Positions 1 to 8,640 of a stretch of DNA of 64,000 bases are shown here, one piece after another. Position 1 is the first letter of the stretch; every line of letters starts with the position of its first letter. The notes beneath the pieces are model-generated. The model was not told where the DNA came from. It searched no databases and saw only the letters and a program-made list of their open reading frames with translations. Origin of the DNA: Bacillota bacterium (lineage in GTDB: Bacteria > Bacillota > Clostridia > Lachnospirales > Lachnospiraceae); NCBI GenBank assembly GCA_023435645.1, contig JAEYRK010000041.1, positions 33,023 to 97,022 of the forward strand, read 5' to 3'. The translations under genes and the position numbers were made by a program.

Positions 1-139
1 TGTTGTTCGGCGGTTGAATTCCTTCATTTCTGACATTGTGTTCCTGATTTTGATTTTCAGGCTTCACAGAATTCGTTACGCTGTTGGACTTTTCCTGCTC
101 TTTTTTCTGTTGAAGCTTTTCCCGTTTTTCTTTGTTCAT
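1..139 (-). CDS. 5' end of an unidentified charged protein (partial)
   Basis: An ATG at 139 follows a strong ribosome-binding site (GAGGTGAG, near 143-150 on the minus strand). It opens a frame that runs off the window edge without a stop. The 46 visible residues start MNKEKREKLQQKKEQEKSNS and continue with a polar Q/N/P-rich stretch. This looks like the cytosolic, probably disordered or coiled N-terminus of a larger protein. It is too short and low in complexity to assign to a family. The frame and binding site are seen directly; that it is a real gene is inferred from the good initiation signal and its position upstream of, and in line with, the next minus-strand gene's direction. Confidence 0.55.
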   Translation of the reverse strand, partial: MNKEKREKLQQKKEQEKSNSVTNSVKPENQNQEHNVRNEGIQPPNN

Positions 140-212
140 ACATCTCACCTCGAGGTTTAGTATGCCACACTCTTAAGAGATTATAATCATAGCCGTCAAG
201 GATTTCAGCTGA

Positions 213-1040
213 TTATACATTGCCCTCATACACATACCTCAGATTCCTTCTCGCCACTGCAGCAAGACGATATACCTGCTCCACCGGAGTCGACTCTCTA
301 TCAAGCATCTGAAACCGAGGGAAGAAGCGGGAGATATGGAGCGGTATTTCGGGATGAACTGAGGCCAGCCAGCCGGATAAGGCCTCCATCTCTTCTTCAC
401 TGTCATTCTCTCCCGGAACAATCAGTGTCGTGACCTCTACATGACATCTCACTGCTGCCAGCTCTATGCTCTGCTTTACTGTAGCCAGATCTCCCCGCAG
501 CTTGTGATAATACGCCTCTGTAAAGCCCTTTAGGTCTATATTAAATGCATCTATTAAGGGAAGCAGCTCCAATAACGGCTCCCTGTTGATATAGCCGTTG
601 CTTACAACCACATTCTTAAGTCCTGCCTGCTTCATCCGACTTGCACAATCCCGGACAAACTCATATCCGATCAGGGGCTCATTATAGGTATAGGCAATCC
701 CTATATTCCCCCTGCTTTTTAACATCAGAGCCTTTGTAACCAGCTCCTCACAGGTCACCCTCTGATACTCTATCTCTTTGCCCCCTGCCATGGAGATATC
801 ACAGTTCTGGCAGAAGGGGCATTTTAAATTGCAACCATAGCTTCCGATGGACAGAATTTTGCTGCCGGGGTGGAAATGATACAAAGGCTTCTTCTCGATC
901 GGATCCAGCGCGAGCGCAGTCAGCTTCCCGTAATTTTCACTGATCACCTGCCCCTTTCGGTTCATTCTTCCCTTGCAGAGTCCTAATCCACCCTCCTCCA
1001 GCTTACAGTGATGGGGGCAGATTTCACAGGTTACCCTCAT
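213..1040 (-). CDS. amrS: AmmeMemoRadiSam system radical SAM enzyme
   Basis: This 275-residue radical S-adenosylmethionine protein has the cluster motif CxxxCxxC at C70, C74 and C77 (GCNLKCPFC), which binds the [4Fe-4S] used to cleave SAM. A second cysteine group sits near the N-terminus (C5, C8, C12, C22), typical of the pyruvate-formate-lyase-activase-like COG1180 proteins of the AmmeMemoRadiSam group. It overlaps the upstream MEMO-AMMECR1 gene by four bases (ATGA), so the two are translationally coupled. The family name comes from the recurrent linkage of AMMECR1, MEMO and radical SAM proteins. I know of no settled substrate, so function beyond radical chemistry is inference. It should be cytosolic. 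Confidence 0.9.
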   Translation of the reverse strand: MRVTCEICPHHCKLEEGGLGLCKGRMNRKGQVISENYGKLTALALDPIEKKPLYHFHPGSKILSIGSYGCNLKCPFCQNCDISMAGGKEIEYQRVTCEELVTKALMLKSRGNIGIAYTYNEPLIGYEFVRDCASRMKQAGLKNVVVSNGYINREPLLELLPLIDAFNIDLKGFTEAYYHKLRGDLATVKQSIELAAVRCHVEVTTLIVPGENDSEEEMEALSGWLASVHPEIPLHISRFFPRFQMLDRESTPVEQVYRLAAVARRNLRYVYEGNV

Positions 1041-2422
1041 GTATGCCTCACCACCTCAAATCGTTCCAGCTTCACCTGCTCATTATTATAGATGCCGGCC
1101 TTCTTCTTCGCAATGGACACCTGCTGTTCCACCGTATCAATTCCCTCCAGGTTGGGTAGCAGCAGCCCTCGCTTTCGTCCGGAGGATACGATTACTCCGT
1201 AGCGTTTCACATCCAACTCCTCCATTCCATGGATTGGCTCTGCCTCTGACAGGACATCCACACTATAGACCAGCTCCTCCAGCTCCTCTTCACTAACCGG
1301 AGAAAATCTGGGATCCTCTACTCCTGCACTGACAGCATTTCGGACAATTTCCTTTGCAATACTGTCCGTGACCGGGGAGGTGGTGCCGATACAGCCCCTG
1401 AGATCACCGTATTTTTTTAAGGATACGAAGACTCCGGCCCTCTTCCCCGACAGCTCCCCGGGTAGGCCTTCGGGCAGCTTTGCCCGTTTGCCTGTCTTCA
1501 CATAGGTTTCCAGAGAATATCTGGCCAGGCTAACATAGGCATCCTCCTGCTTCTGTCTCTCCCTTGCTATTTCCTTCTGCTTTTCCTCATAGATCAGATC
1601 AAAATGTCTGCTTTCGTCCTCTTCTCCGGGTCGAAGATCACAGATGGCATAGCCTACTCCAAAGGGCCCTTCATAGGATAATAGCTCGGGCTTCACAGCT
1701 CTACCGCTAAGGGCTCCTGCCATGATGAGAAAGGATCTTAATCCACACTCCGCTGCCGATTCACAGTAGCTTTGCTGGAAGGACAGAAGCTGTAGGAAAT
1801 CACCGCTTTCCATGGCAGCGGTAACCTCTTGATCAAACTGAGGTCCCTCCGGTGCATAGCCATAGGGTCCCTCCTCCTTCAGTCTATGGGAGAGATCCCC
1901 GCTGGCAATAAACACAACCCTCCTATGAAGCTTGTCCGCCGTCTCTTTAATACATCGCCCCAGCTTATAATGCTCCGTAACCGGAAGTCCGGATAGACCG
2001 ATCCTAACCACCTTATATTCCTTCAGATATTGGTTGATAAAATAGAGCGGCACCATGGTCCCATGATCCAGTGCCGGCTCCTTCTCTCCCAGGGTACCGG
2101 CCTCTATCCCCCTCCGGTCAACAGCCAGCTCCAGATACTCAACGAATTCTTCATCATACCTTACCTGAAAAGCAACCTCTCTGGCTCCGAACCTAGCGAA
2201 GCTTCCCTTTGCACCGCTTCCCGGGGAGATGTGGATGTAATCCGAGTACATGATGGAATGGGGTGTAGTGATAATCAGCGTATCCGGCTTCAGGGCAGCG
2301 ATACGTCTGGCAACCTCTTGATAGCTGTTTATCGTATTACTTACCTGTAATTCCTGTCCTTTACCCACCTCAGGTACGATTAAGGGGGGATGGGGTACGA
2401 TATATGCTCCTAACAAACTCAT
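1037..2422 (-). CDS. AmmeMemoRadiSam system protein, MEMO-AMMECR1 fusion
   Basis: This 461-residue protein joins two domains usually encoded separately. Residues 1 to about 265 are a MEMO domain, related to class III extradiol ring-cleavage dioxygenases, with a metal-site-like N-terminal HPPL and the later GDLSHRL. Residues from about 285 to the end are an AMMECR1 domain with the hallmark LRGCIG around residue 340. The start is supported by AAGGTGAT five or so bases before ATG. Its stop overlaps the start of the radical SAM gene, giving a two-gene operon for all three system parts. The enzymatic reaction is not established; a redox or cofactor-modifying role is only a family-level guess. Confidence 0.9.
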   Translation of the reverse strand: MSLLGAYIVPHPPLIVPEVGKGQELQVSNTINSYQEVARRIAALKPDTLIITTPHSIMYSDYIHISPGSGAKGSFARFGAREVAFQVRYDEEFVEYLELAVDRRGIEAGTLGEKEPALDHGTMVPLYFINQYLKEYKVVRIGLSGLPVTEHYKLGRCIKETADKLHRRVVFIASGDLSHRLKEEGPYGYAPEGPQFDQEVTAAMESGDFLQLLSFQQSYCESAAECGLRSFLIMAGALSGRAVKPELLSYEGPFGVGYAICDLRPGEEDESRHFDLIYEEKQKEIARERQKQEDAYVSLARYSLETYVKTGKRAKLPEGLPGELSGKRAGVFVSLKKYGDLRGCIGTTSPVTDSIAKEIVRNAVSAGVEDPRFSPVSEEELEELVYSVDVLSEAEPIHGMEELDVKRYGVIVSSGRKRGLLLPNLEGIDTVEQQVSIAKKKAGIYNNEQVKLERFEVVRHT

Positions 2423-2687
2423 TGTATCACCTTCTTATTATATTTACATTTCTTGATATAGTAGATTTTACCTCTTTCAACATTTATATGCAATCCTGCA
2501 ATATTGCAATAAGTTTCACTTGAGTTTCACTCTCAACTGATTCTAAAGGATTCCTTCGGACCTAATCACTACTTTCTATTACAACGGCAACATAAAAAGT
2601 GTCCTACGCTTTCTCCATACACTGATGGTGGAAGTATAAGACAACTTTTCCCTTGATAGAGCGATTGATCCGCTTCTGAGTAATATA

Positions 2688-3491
2688 TTATAAATGTTTC
2701 ATAATTAATTCTGTCAATTCCTCTGCATCCCGGGTATGTAACACTTCCTCCTCCAGGATTTCAATTATTTTAACAAGATTGCGAATACTTCCTTGCTTTC
2801 TTAACACTCCCGGCAGCACCTTCTGAAGAAGGGATAAGGATATTTTCTCAGGTATGACCCCTTCTATAACGGCAGGATATTTCTCTCTTAAATGATCTAT
2901 GAGCGTCTGTAGCAGCTGCCGGTTCAGGATCCTGTCGTAATGATTAAGACAGACTGTCTCTAGGCTGTCGCAGATCATACAGAAGCGAAAGTCTCCATCC
3001 TGCACCTTAGAAGAACAGATCACCTTATCATAGGCCAGGATCCTATATTCCAGAGGATCCAGTTTCGTATGATCCGTAATTCTGATTAAGGGGAGAAGTA
3101 TTCCGTATTTTTCCGCCAGCTTCTCCCTTAAACTTCGAATGCTCTGAAATTCGGAACGGCTTTCCTCCTCCAGAAGCGCTAGCAACTCTTCACCAAATTC
3201 GATTACAACGGGCTCTGCCAGTAGCTTATAAAATATCCGCTTCCTCTGCTCTTCATCTCCATTCTCCGCAAGTTCTACGCTCCGTATCTCCCTGTGCAAA
3301 AGATAGTCTACAGAGCATTCTAGTAATTCACTAAGATATAACAGTGTCTCCAGGTCGGGATAACCCATGCCCCTTTCCCATTTTGAGACTGCTTGGGGTG
3401 TCACCCCCAGCTTGCTTGCAAGCTCCTCCTGAGTATATCCTTTTTCCTTACGCGCATTCGTAAGTCTTTCCTCAAAGCCTTTTATCCCCAT
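2688..3491 (-). CDS. XRE-family transcriptional regulator
   Basis: This 267-residue protein has an N-terminal helix-turn-helix of the Cro/CI type at about residues 7-60 (TQEELASKLGVTPQAVSKWE). A roughly 200-residue C-terminal region rich in leucine and glutamate follows that I do not recognise. It is probably a cytosolic DNA-binding regulator with a helical effector or dimerisation domain. It is monocistronic, with about 100 bp to spmB upstream and 265 bp to the AmmeMemoRadiSam operon downstream. An inverted repeat GGTAT-N3-ATACC lies at 3507-3519, just upstream of the start, and may be an autoregulatory operator. The target genes are unknown. Confidence 0.8.
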   Translation of the reverse strand: MGIKGFEERLTNARKEKGYTQEELASKLGVTPQAVSKWERGMGYPDLETLLYLSELLECSVDYLLHREIRSVELAENGDEEQRKRIFYKLLAEPVVIEFGEELLALLEEESRSEFQSIRSLREKLAEKYGILLPLIRITDHTKLDPLEYRILAYDKVICSSKVQDGDFRFCMICDSLETVCLNHYDRILNRQLLQTLIDHLREKYPAVIEGVIPEKISLSLLQKVLPGVLRKQGSIRNLVKIIEILEEEVLHTRDAEELTELIMKHL

Positions 3492-3506
3492 CGTATCCGT
3501 CCCTTC

Positions 3507-3519
3507 GGTATTTGATACC
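3507..3519. promoter_or_regulatory. Inverted repeat upstream of the XRE regulator gene
   Basis: A perfect palindrome with five-base arms, GGTAT and ATACC separated by three bases, sits 16 bases upstream of the regulator start codon. The position suits autoregulation by the downstream HTH protein. This is inferred from position and symmetry only. Confidence 0.3.
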
Positions 3520-3586
3520 TATATGTTAACATGCCCGTAGCAGGATGTAAAACAACCTTCTATTTAGTTGCGGCTCAACCATAGGT

Positions 3587-4114
3587 TTAAAATACCAGCT
3601 TTGTAATAATTACGCTTGCTGTAACACCCACGAAGGTGGCTGTCAGAGCTCCTGCCAGGGTATAACGGGATTTCTTAACCCCTGCCGCCATAAAATATAC
3701 CGCCATCGTATAGAAGATGGTCTCCGTGCTGCTTAGAATAATCGATACGAGCCGTCCCAGATAGGAATCCGGACCATGCTCCTTATAAATATCCAGTAGC
3801 AGGCTCGTGGCCGCAGAGGAAGAGAACATCTTCACCAGTACCAGCGGAACCGCTTCCGAGGGGAAATGAAGCAGATCCGTTACCGGCTTGATCAGGTCCG
3901 AAAGGATATTCAAAGCCCCGGAGGCTCGCAGTACTCCGATGGCCACCATCAAACCAATTAAGGTAGGCAGAATATCAAGGACTACCTGAAAGCCCTCCTT
4001 CGCTCCCTTGATGAATTCATCATAAATATTGGTCCTCATCAGCAGACCAAGACCAATGATATAAAAGAAAACAAACGGAATGATATAATCCGATAGGTAT
4101 ATAATAAATCTCAT
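3587..4114 (-). CDS. spmB: Spore maturation protein B
   Basis: This 175-residue integral membrane protein has about four hydrophobic segments and a nucleoside-transporter-like gate fold (GAKEGFQVVLDILPTLIGLM near the N-terminus), the pattern of SpmB. In Bacillus, SpmA and SpmB are needed for full spore core dehydration and heat resistance. The gene lies 17 bp downstream of spmA on the same strand, so they form an operon as in other spore formers. Length matches the family (about 175-180 residues). Its presence supports an endospore-forming host. Confidence 0.93.
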   Translation of the reverse strand: MRFIIYLSDYIIPFVFFYIIGLGLLMRTNIYDEFIKGAKEGFQVVLDILPTLIGLMVAIGVLRASGALNILSDLIKPVTDLLHFPSEAVPLVLVKMFSSSAATSLLLDIYKEHGPDSYLGRLVSIILSSTETIFYTMAVYFMAAGVKKSRYTLAGALTATFVGVTASVIITKLVF

Positions 4115-4131
4115 GCTATTCCCTCCCCCTT

Positions 4132-4725
4132 TTACCTTCTTCTTTTTCTGTCATAATGCCTTCTCGCTACCGTAGAGAATAGGACTCCTGCGATCGTGGA
4201 GCAGGTGGTAGCGATCAGTCCCGCCATCAGGATCTCCGCCGGATTTACCGAGCCGTACTGGCTGCGATAAGCGATGATATTGACCGGTATCAGCTGTAGG
4301 GAGGAAATATTAATAATCAGAAGTGTACACATATCACAGCTGGCCAATTCTGAATCGCGGTTCAGCTTCTTGAACTCCCTCATTGCCATCAGTCCCATGG
4401 GAGTTGCCGCCCAACCCAGTCCCAGTATGTTTGCAATCATGTTGGAAGCGATGTATTCATTTACAATATGATCCTTCGGCAGATCCGGAAACAGGAACCG
4501 TATCACCGGCCGCAGGGCTCTCGTAAAGGAGCCAACCAAGCCGCTCTTCTTTGCTATCTGCATGAGTCCCGTCCACATGGCCATAATCCCCAGCATCGTG
4601 ATACTGAGTGCAACCGCCTCCTTGGAGGATACAATCGTGGCATTACTAACCTCTGTGATATTCCCTTTTAGCACTCCCACAATAATTCCTATGACAATCA
4701 TAAATCCCCATAGATAATTCAGCAT
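4132..4725 (-). CDS. spmA: Spore maturation protein A
   Basis: This 197-residue membrane protein has several transmembrane segments and the SpmA/nucleoside-recognition motifs (AMWTGLMQIAKKSGL, then NMIANILGLGWAATPMGL). It is the partner of SpmB in spore core dehydration during late sporulation. It is the first gene of the spmA-spmB operon. The upstream 350 bp are shared with the divergent abrB-like gene. I did not find a convincing sporulation sigma-factor promoter by eye. The family assignment is firm from motif order, length and gene pairing. Confidence 0.93.
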   Translation of the reverse strand: MLNYLWGFMIVIGIIVGVLKGNITEVSNATIVSSKEAVALSITMLGIMAMWTGLMQIAKKSGLVGSFTRALRPVIRFLFPDLPKDHIVNEYIASNMIANILGLGWAATPMGLMAMREFKKLNRDSELASCDMCTLLIINISSLQLIPVNIIAYRSQYGSVNPAEILMAGLIATTCSTIAGVLFSTVARRHYDRKRRR

Positions 4726-5078
4726 CTCTTGTTCCCGCCTTTCCTTCCTATCAATTCCTTTTACAGTAAGCTTCTGCCCGGCTGTAATATCAAATAGCTT
4801 AAGAAAATCAGCTTCCTTTATAATCTATATGCCGAAATGTGATAAAAATGTCCCATCCTGCTTCATTTTATGGACACATTTGTCCCTTATTTACATTTAT
4901 TGTTTAAATTGTGCTATGATTTGACAATTATTTCAATTGACTAATGACCCCCCCTATGATATCTTATAGTAATGCTACATACAAAATATGTAAAGTTTGT
5001 CATCCACACGAACGAATTTTGTATTAGGCTAATAAAAGAACTTTATTCCCCAATACACTTGAGAAAAGGAGGCCATTT
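4726..5078. other. Divergent intergenic region spmA / abrB-like
   Basis: This AT-rich region of about 350 bp lies between the divergent spmA (minus) and abrB-like (plus) genes. It holds a probable vegetative promoter for the abrB-like gene (4937-4965) and a GC-poor tract with no open frame or strong hairpin. No riboswitch or RNA gene was recognised. Confidence 0.5.
4937..4965 (+). promoter_or_regulatory. Probable promoter of the abrB-like gene
   Basis: TTGACT (4937-4942), a 17-base spacer and TATCTT (4960-4965) match the housekeeping sigma-A pattern with mismatches in both boxes. The predicted leader is about 105 nt. TTGACA at 4921 is a better -35 box but has no -10 at the right distance. 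Confidence 0.4.
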
Positions 5079-5336
5079 ATGAAAGGCACAGGAATTGTCA
5101 GAAGGCTGGATGAACTGGGAAGGATTACACTTCCGATTGAACTGAGGAGAACACTTGATATCGGAGAGAGAGACCAGCTTGAGATCTATACGGACGAAGG
5201 TAAAATCATTCTTCAGAAGTATGAACCGGCAGACATTTTTACCGGCAGCAGAGATAATTTATTTGATTATCATGACAAGAAGGTTTCTAAAGAAACCATT
5301 ATTGAGCTTGCTAAGCTTGCTGGAATTATTGAATAA
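5079..5336 (+). CDS. AbrB-type transition-state regulator
   Basis: This 85-residue protein begins with the swapped-hairpin AbrB DNA-binding fold (GIVRRLDELGRITLPIELRR, residues 4-23) and has a short C-terminal dimerisation region, close to the length of AbrB/Abh/SpoVT relatives. AbrB proteins repress post-exponential and sporulation genes. The start is set by AAAGGAGG eight bases before ATG. Its position beside the rsmI-holB block mirrors Bacillus abrB next to yabC. It stands alone on the plus strand and ends at a strong bidirectional terminator. Assignment to AbrB rather than SpoVT rests on length and synteny. Confidence 0.85.
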   Translation: MKGTGIVRRLDELGRITLPIELRRTLDIGERDQLEIYTDEGKIILQKYEPADIFTGSRDNLFDYHDKKVSKETIIELAKLAGIIE

Positions 5337-5355
5337 TCTACATATCCATAAAAAG

Positions 5356-5385
5356 AAGCGAAGGTTAAGACCTTCGCTTTTTTTT
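5356..5385. terminator. Bidirectional intrinsic terminator
   Basis: A perfect 10-bp stem (AAGCGAAGGT with ACCTTCGCTT, loop of four) is followed by an uninterrupted T run on the plus strand, ending the abrB-like gene. On the minus strand the same stem is followed by CTTTTTA, so it also serves the convergent TPR gene that stops at 5391. Confidence 0.85.
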
Positions 5386-5390
5386 ATGCT

Positions 5391-6926
5391 CTATTCTGTT
5401 ATATAGGGGGTAAGGCCCCATAGGGTATCCTCTTTCACAGTATAATATTTACCTGTTGGCTTTCCGCCCTTTTGAAGCTCCGCAATCACATAGGAACCGC
5501 TGACCGTTGAGCTTATCTGCTTACCTTCAGAATTCCTCAGGGGTTGGGGGACTCCGTACAAGGCTTTATATTGAATACTTCCGGTCTCTTCTCCGTCCCT
5601 GTAAAAGCTTCTGCGATGGGTATCCATTTCTAGTCCGCTGATAAATACTCCTTCCGATACCGTTCGAAGGCTATGGCTTGTCCCATCTGATTCCTTCGAA
5701 ATTGTCTCCTCAACGGTTTTTCCCATCCCATTGGGCAAATCATTGCTCCATTCTCCTTCATAAAGAATAAAGGCCTGAGTGTCCCTTTCCTGCCAGCGCA
5801 TAAAAAAGATCCCAATACCGTTCTTGAGACCATTCTGAAACCCTCCGGCATAGATTTGGTCCTTATTCTGAACAATGATTCCATTGCTGTTATTCATCTT
5901 ATCTTCACCGTTTAAGCTGTAAAAGACAGGCTCCGCTCCTGCAATTTTGATTGTAAAAAAGGTATTATCCATCAGATTAAGGATCTGATCTGTCTTGGCA
6001 TCCATAGCAGCCTGGTATAACTCCTTCAGTATCCTTTCCCTTTCCTTACGTTCATCTCTTAAGGTTTCCGCTTTGTCAAGAAGCTCCCTCAGTGCGGCGC
6101 TGTTCCGCTTTGTCAATGCAGTCTCTAACAGACTCACAGCACCTTCATAATCCTCTAGCAGGATATATACCTCTGCCAAGCTGTGATAGGCGCCTTCCTC
6201 CTTGGGTAGCAGTGCTATGGCCTCCTTTAACTTCAGGATACCATCCTCGTAATTTTCCTGGTATATGTATTCAGAAGCAACATTCAGAAGCTCTGCATAC
6301 TGGGTATCCAATAGGTACTTCTCCACCTTGTTTAGGGTAGAGGATAGCAGCTCGCTTTGCGTCAAAGCCAACCCCTCCAGCACTTCATTTCGCGCCAGGT
6401 TATAGTCTCCTAATTCAATATACGCTTCTGCAATACGCTGATAGGAGATTGCCTCCTTACTCTTAATCAGCTTAGCTTTGTTGTATTCGGTAATAGCCTT
6501 CTCATATTCTCCATTGGTAAAATAGGTTTCCGCATGGGAAGCAATCTGATTAAATTCATAATCTGTCTTCTCTGCGGTTACCTCCTCAATCTTTTCCTTA
6601 ATGGTATTTGCCCCTGTTTTCTTATAATCGTTCCGTAATACCTCAAGAGCCTTGTCATATTGATGCATACCGATATAAGCCTCTGCCAGACCAATGGACA
6701 GAAGCTCCTGCTTGCTGTTTTTCATGGAAAGTGCTTTAAGGTATGCCTGTACGGCCTGCTCAAAATCTCCGGCCTTAAGATAATCCTCCGCCATAACAGC
6801 TTGTTCTTCAAATCTTTTATTTGTAATGTGGCCCAAATAAGCAAAGCACCCTGCCATGATCAAAATAACCACAAGCAATGCAAGCAGGATTCGCTTCTCT
6901 TTCGTTTGTAATGACCCAAATAGCAT
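5391..6926 (-). CDS. Membrane-anchored TPR protein with MORN-like C-terminus
   Basis: The likely start is the ATG at 6926 (MLFGSLQ), preceded by GGAGGTG, giving 511 residues; an upstream alternative lacks a binding site. One transmembrane helix lies at about residues 13-32. About seven tetratricopeptide-like helical repeats follow to about residue 310 (for example AEAYIELGDYNLARNEVLEG). A C-terminal part (about residues 350-440) has MORN-like units of the form YxGxFxNGxxNGxG and YEGEWSNDLPNGMG. TPRs mediate protein contacts and MORN units often sit near membranes, so a scaffold role at the membrane is likely but unproven. It lies downstream of rsmI with a 36 bp gap. Confidence 0.75.
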   Translation of the reverse strand: MLFGSLQTKEKRILLALLVVILIMAGCFAYLGHITNKRFEEQAVMAEDYLKAGDFEQAVQAYLKALSMKNSKQELLSIGLAEAYIGMHQYDKALEVLRNDYKKTGANTIKEKIEEVTAEKTDYEFNQIASHAETYFTNGEYEKAITEYNKAKLIKSKEAISYQRIAEAYIELGDYNLARNEVLEGLALTQSELLSSTLNKVEKYLLDTQYAELLNVASEYIYQENYEDGILKLKEAIALLPKEEGAYHSLAEVYILLEDYEGAVSLLETALTKRNSAALRELLDKAETLRDERKERERILKELYQAAMDAKTDQILNLMDNTFFTIKIAGAEPVFYSLNGEDKMNNSNGIIVQNKDQIYAGGFQNGLKNGIGIFFMRWQERDTQAFILYEGEWSNDLPNGMGKTVEETISKESDGTSHSLRTVSEGVFISGLEMDTHRRSFYRDGEETGSIQYKALYGVPQPLRNSEGKQISSTVSGSYVIAELQKGGKPTGKYYTVKEDTLWGLTPYITE

Positions 6927-6962
6927 AACTACACCTCCAAAAGACAGATGTACCATAAATGA

Positions 6963-7826
6963 TCACAAGCTTTCTGTACTCTTCTCCTCCCGGATCAGCT
7001 GCTGATAGATATCACGCCTGCTTACCCCTCTATCTTTTGCTACAGCTCTCATAGCCTCCTTCTTATCCAGTCCCTTCGTGGTATAAAGCTCCATATGCTC
7101 AGAGATACTGATCGTCCCCCATTGATCCATTTTCTCTGCCGCTATCTCATCCTCAGGCCTTCCCTCCAGTACTAATACATATTCCCCTTTGAGCTCCTGT
7201 GCTTCAAAGACTGTGGTCGCTTCGGACAGACAGGTCCGCCAAACTGTCTCATATCGTTTTGTAAGCTCCTTTATAACCGCCAGCGGTCTGTCTCCTAAGA
7301 CCTCCTGAAGCTCCTTTATGGTTTTTAACAGCCTATGGGGCGCTTCATAAAGGATAATCGTTCTGGTCTCGTTTTTCAGCTCCTCTAATATCCTAGCCTT
7401 CTCCTTCTTATCCGTCGGAAGAAAGGCTTCAAAGCAAAAACGTCTGGTCTTAAGTCCGGCTAAGGTAAGTGCTGTAATTAAAGCAGTTGGACCGGGCAAG
7501 GAAGTCACCTTCACCCCTGCCTCATAGGCCTGCCTCACCAGTTCTTCCCCCGGATCTGAGATCCCCGGTGTTCCGGCATCGGTGATCAATGCAATATTGT
7601 TACCCTCTGACAGCAGCGCAACCAGATACTTTGCTTTCTCTATTTTATTATACTCATGGTAGCTTGTCATCGGAGTTTTAATCTCATAGTGGTTTAATAG
7701 CTTGATACTGTGCCTCGTATCCTCTGCAGCAATCAGGTCCACCTCCTTCAGGGTCCTGATAACCCGGAAGGTGATATCCTCCATATTCCCGATCGGAGTA
7801 GCACATAGATAAAGTGTTCCGGACAT
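6963..7826 (-). CDS. rsmI: 16S rRNA (cytidine-1402 2'-O) methyltransferase
   Basis: This 287-residue member of the tetrapyrrole-methylase fold family has the RsmI signature TPIGNMEDITFRVIRTL at the N-terminus, then AAEDTRHS and the SAM-loop DAGTPGISDPG. RsmI methylates the ribose of C1402 in the 16S decoding centre. The length matches the family (about 280-290). It lies in the yabC position of the Bacillus holB-abrB cluster, 55 bp downstream of the trmN6-like gene. Cytosolic. Confidence 0.95.
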   Translation of the reverse strand: MSGTLYLCATPIGNMEDITFRVIRTLKEVDLIAAEDTRHSIKLLNHYEIKTPMTSYHEYNKIEKAKYLVALLSEGNNIALITDAGTPGISDPGEELVRQAYEAGVKVTSLPGPTALITALTLAGLKTRRFCFEAFLPTDKKEKARILEELKNETRTIILYEAPHRLLKTIKELQEVLGDRPLAVIKELTKRYETVWRTCLSEATTVFEAQELKGEYVLVLEGRPEDEIAAEKMDQWGTISISEHMELYTTKGLDKKEAMRAVAKDRGVSRRDIYQQLIREEKSTESL

Positions 7827-7881
7827 AATTTAAGCCTTTCCAGATTCATTCCTGCTCCGGTCATCCTGACGGAATGTCTCT

Positions 7882-8640
7882 TTAATATCCGTAGATATCA
7901 TAAATCTCCTGTGTATAAACCTTCGGTTCCTTATAAACAATCAGCGGAGCCTCTACGATCAGATTCGGTTTTCCGCCTTTGGTGGCCTCCAACAGTACCA
8001 TGTTGGGCTCTTTCTCCAGGTAGGGATGAACGAGCTTCATCCTCTTGGGCTCCAGCTTATATTCACTGAACATTCTGATAATCTCAGCCAGACGGTGCGG
8101 TCGATGTACCAGAAAGAATTTTCCGTTTGGCTTAAGGCACCTTGCCGCCTCCCGGACCACATCCTCCAGCGTACAGAGCAGCTCATGCCTGGCGATTGCC
8201 TTCGCCTCAGTAGGATTTACTATCCCATGGCTATGATTCATATAGGGAGGATTACTGGTAACAACATCAAAGGAAGCCAATCCAAAGATCTTAGAGGCCT
8301 CCTTGATATCTCCGGTTATAATATCAATCTTATCTTCCAGTTGATTGATGGCTACACTACGCCTTGCCATGTCAGCACTTTCTGCCTGAATTTCCAAGCC
8401 GGTAAAATGTCTGCCCTCGGTCTTTGCCTCCAGCAATATCGGAATAATTCCGGTTCCTGTTCCCAGGTCCAGTACCTTTTCCCCCTGCATCACTCTAGCA
8501 AACCCTGAGAGTAGAACCGCATCCATACCAAAGCAGAATTTCTTGGTGTTTTGTATGATCTGATAGTGATTTCTGTGCAGGTCGTCCAACCGTTCTCCGG
8601 GTAGGAGCAACTCTTCCTGTAGTTTTTTCTTATTCATCAT
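7882..8640 (-). CDS. trmN6: tRNA1(Val) (adenine-37 N6)-methyltransferase-like protein
   Basis: This 252-residue class I methyltransferase has SAM motif I VLDLGTGTGIIPILL and the amino-methyltransferase catalytic motif NPPY (VVTSNPPYMNHS). It is the YabB/YfiC-type protein found between yaaT and yabC in Bacillus. In E. coli the homologue methylates A37 of tRNA-Val; the exact tRNA substrate here is inferred. Its start overlaps the end of ricT by 11 bp, implying coupled translation. Cytosolic. Confidence 0.88.
   Translation of the reverse strand: MMNKKKLQEELLLPGERLDDLHRNHYQIIQNTKKFCFGMDAVLLSGFARVMQGEKVLDLGTGTGIIPILLEAKTEGRHFTGLEIQAESADMARRSVAINQLEDKIDIITGDIKEASKIFGLASFDVVTSNPPYMNHSHGIVNPTEAKAIARHELLCTLEDVVREAARCLKPNGKFFLVHRPHRLAEIIRMFSEYKLEPKRMKLVHPYLEKEPNMVLLEATKGGKPNLIVEAPLIVYKEPKVYTQEIYDIYGY

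Noticed and set aside
8026..8508. Antisense frame of 160 codons opposite trmN6
   Set aside because: Shadow of a well-supported methyltransferase gene, with no family features.
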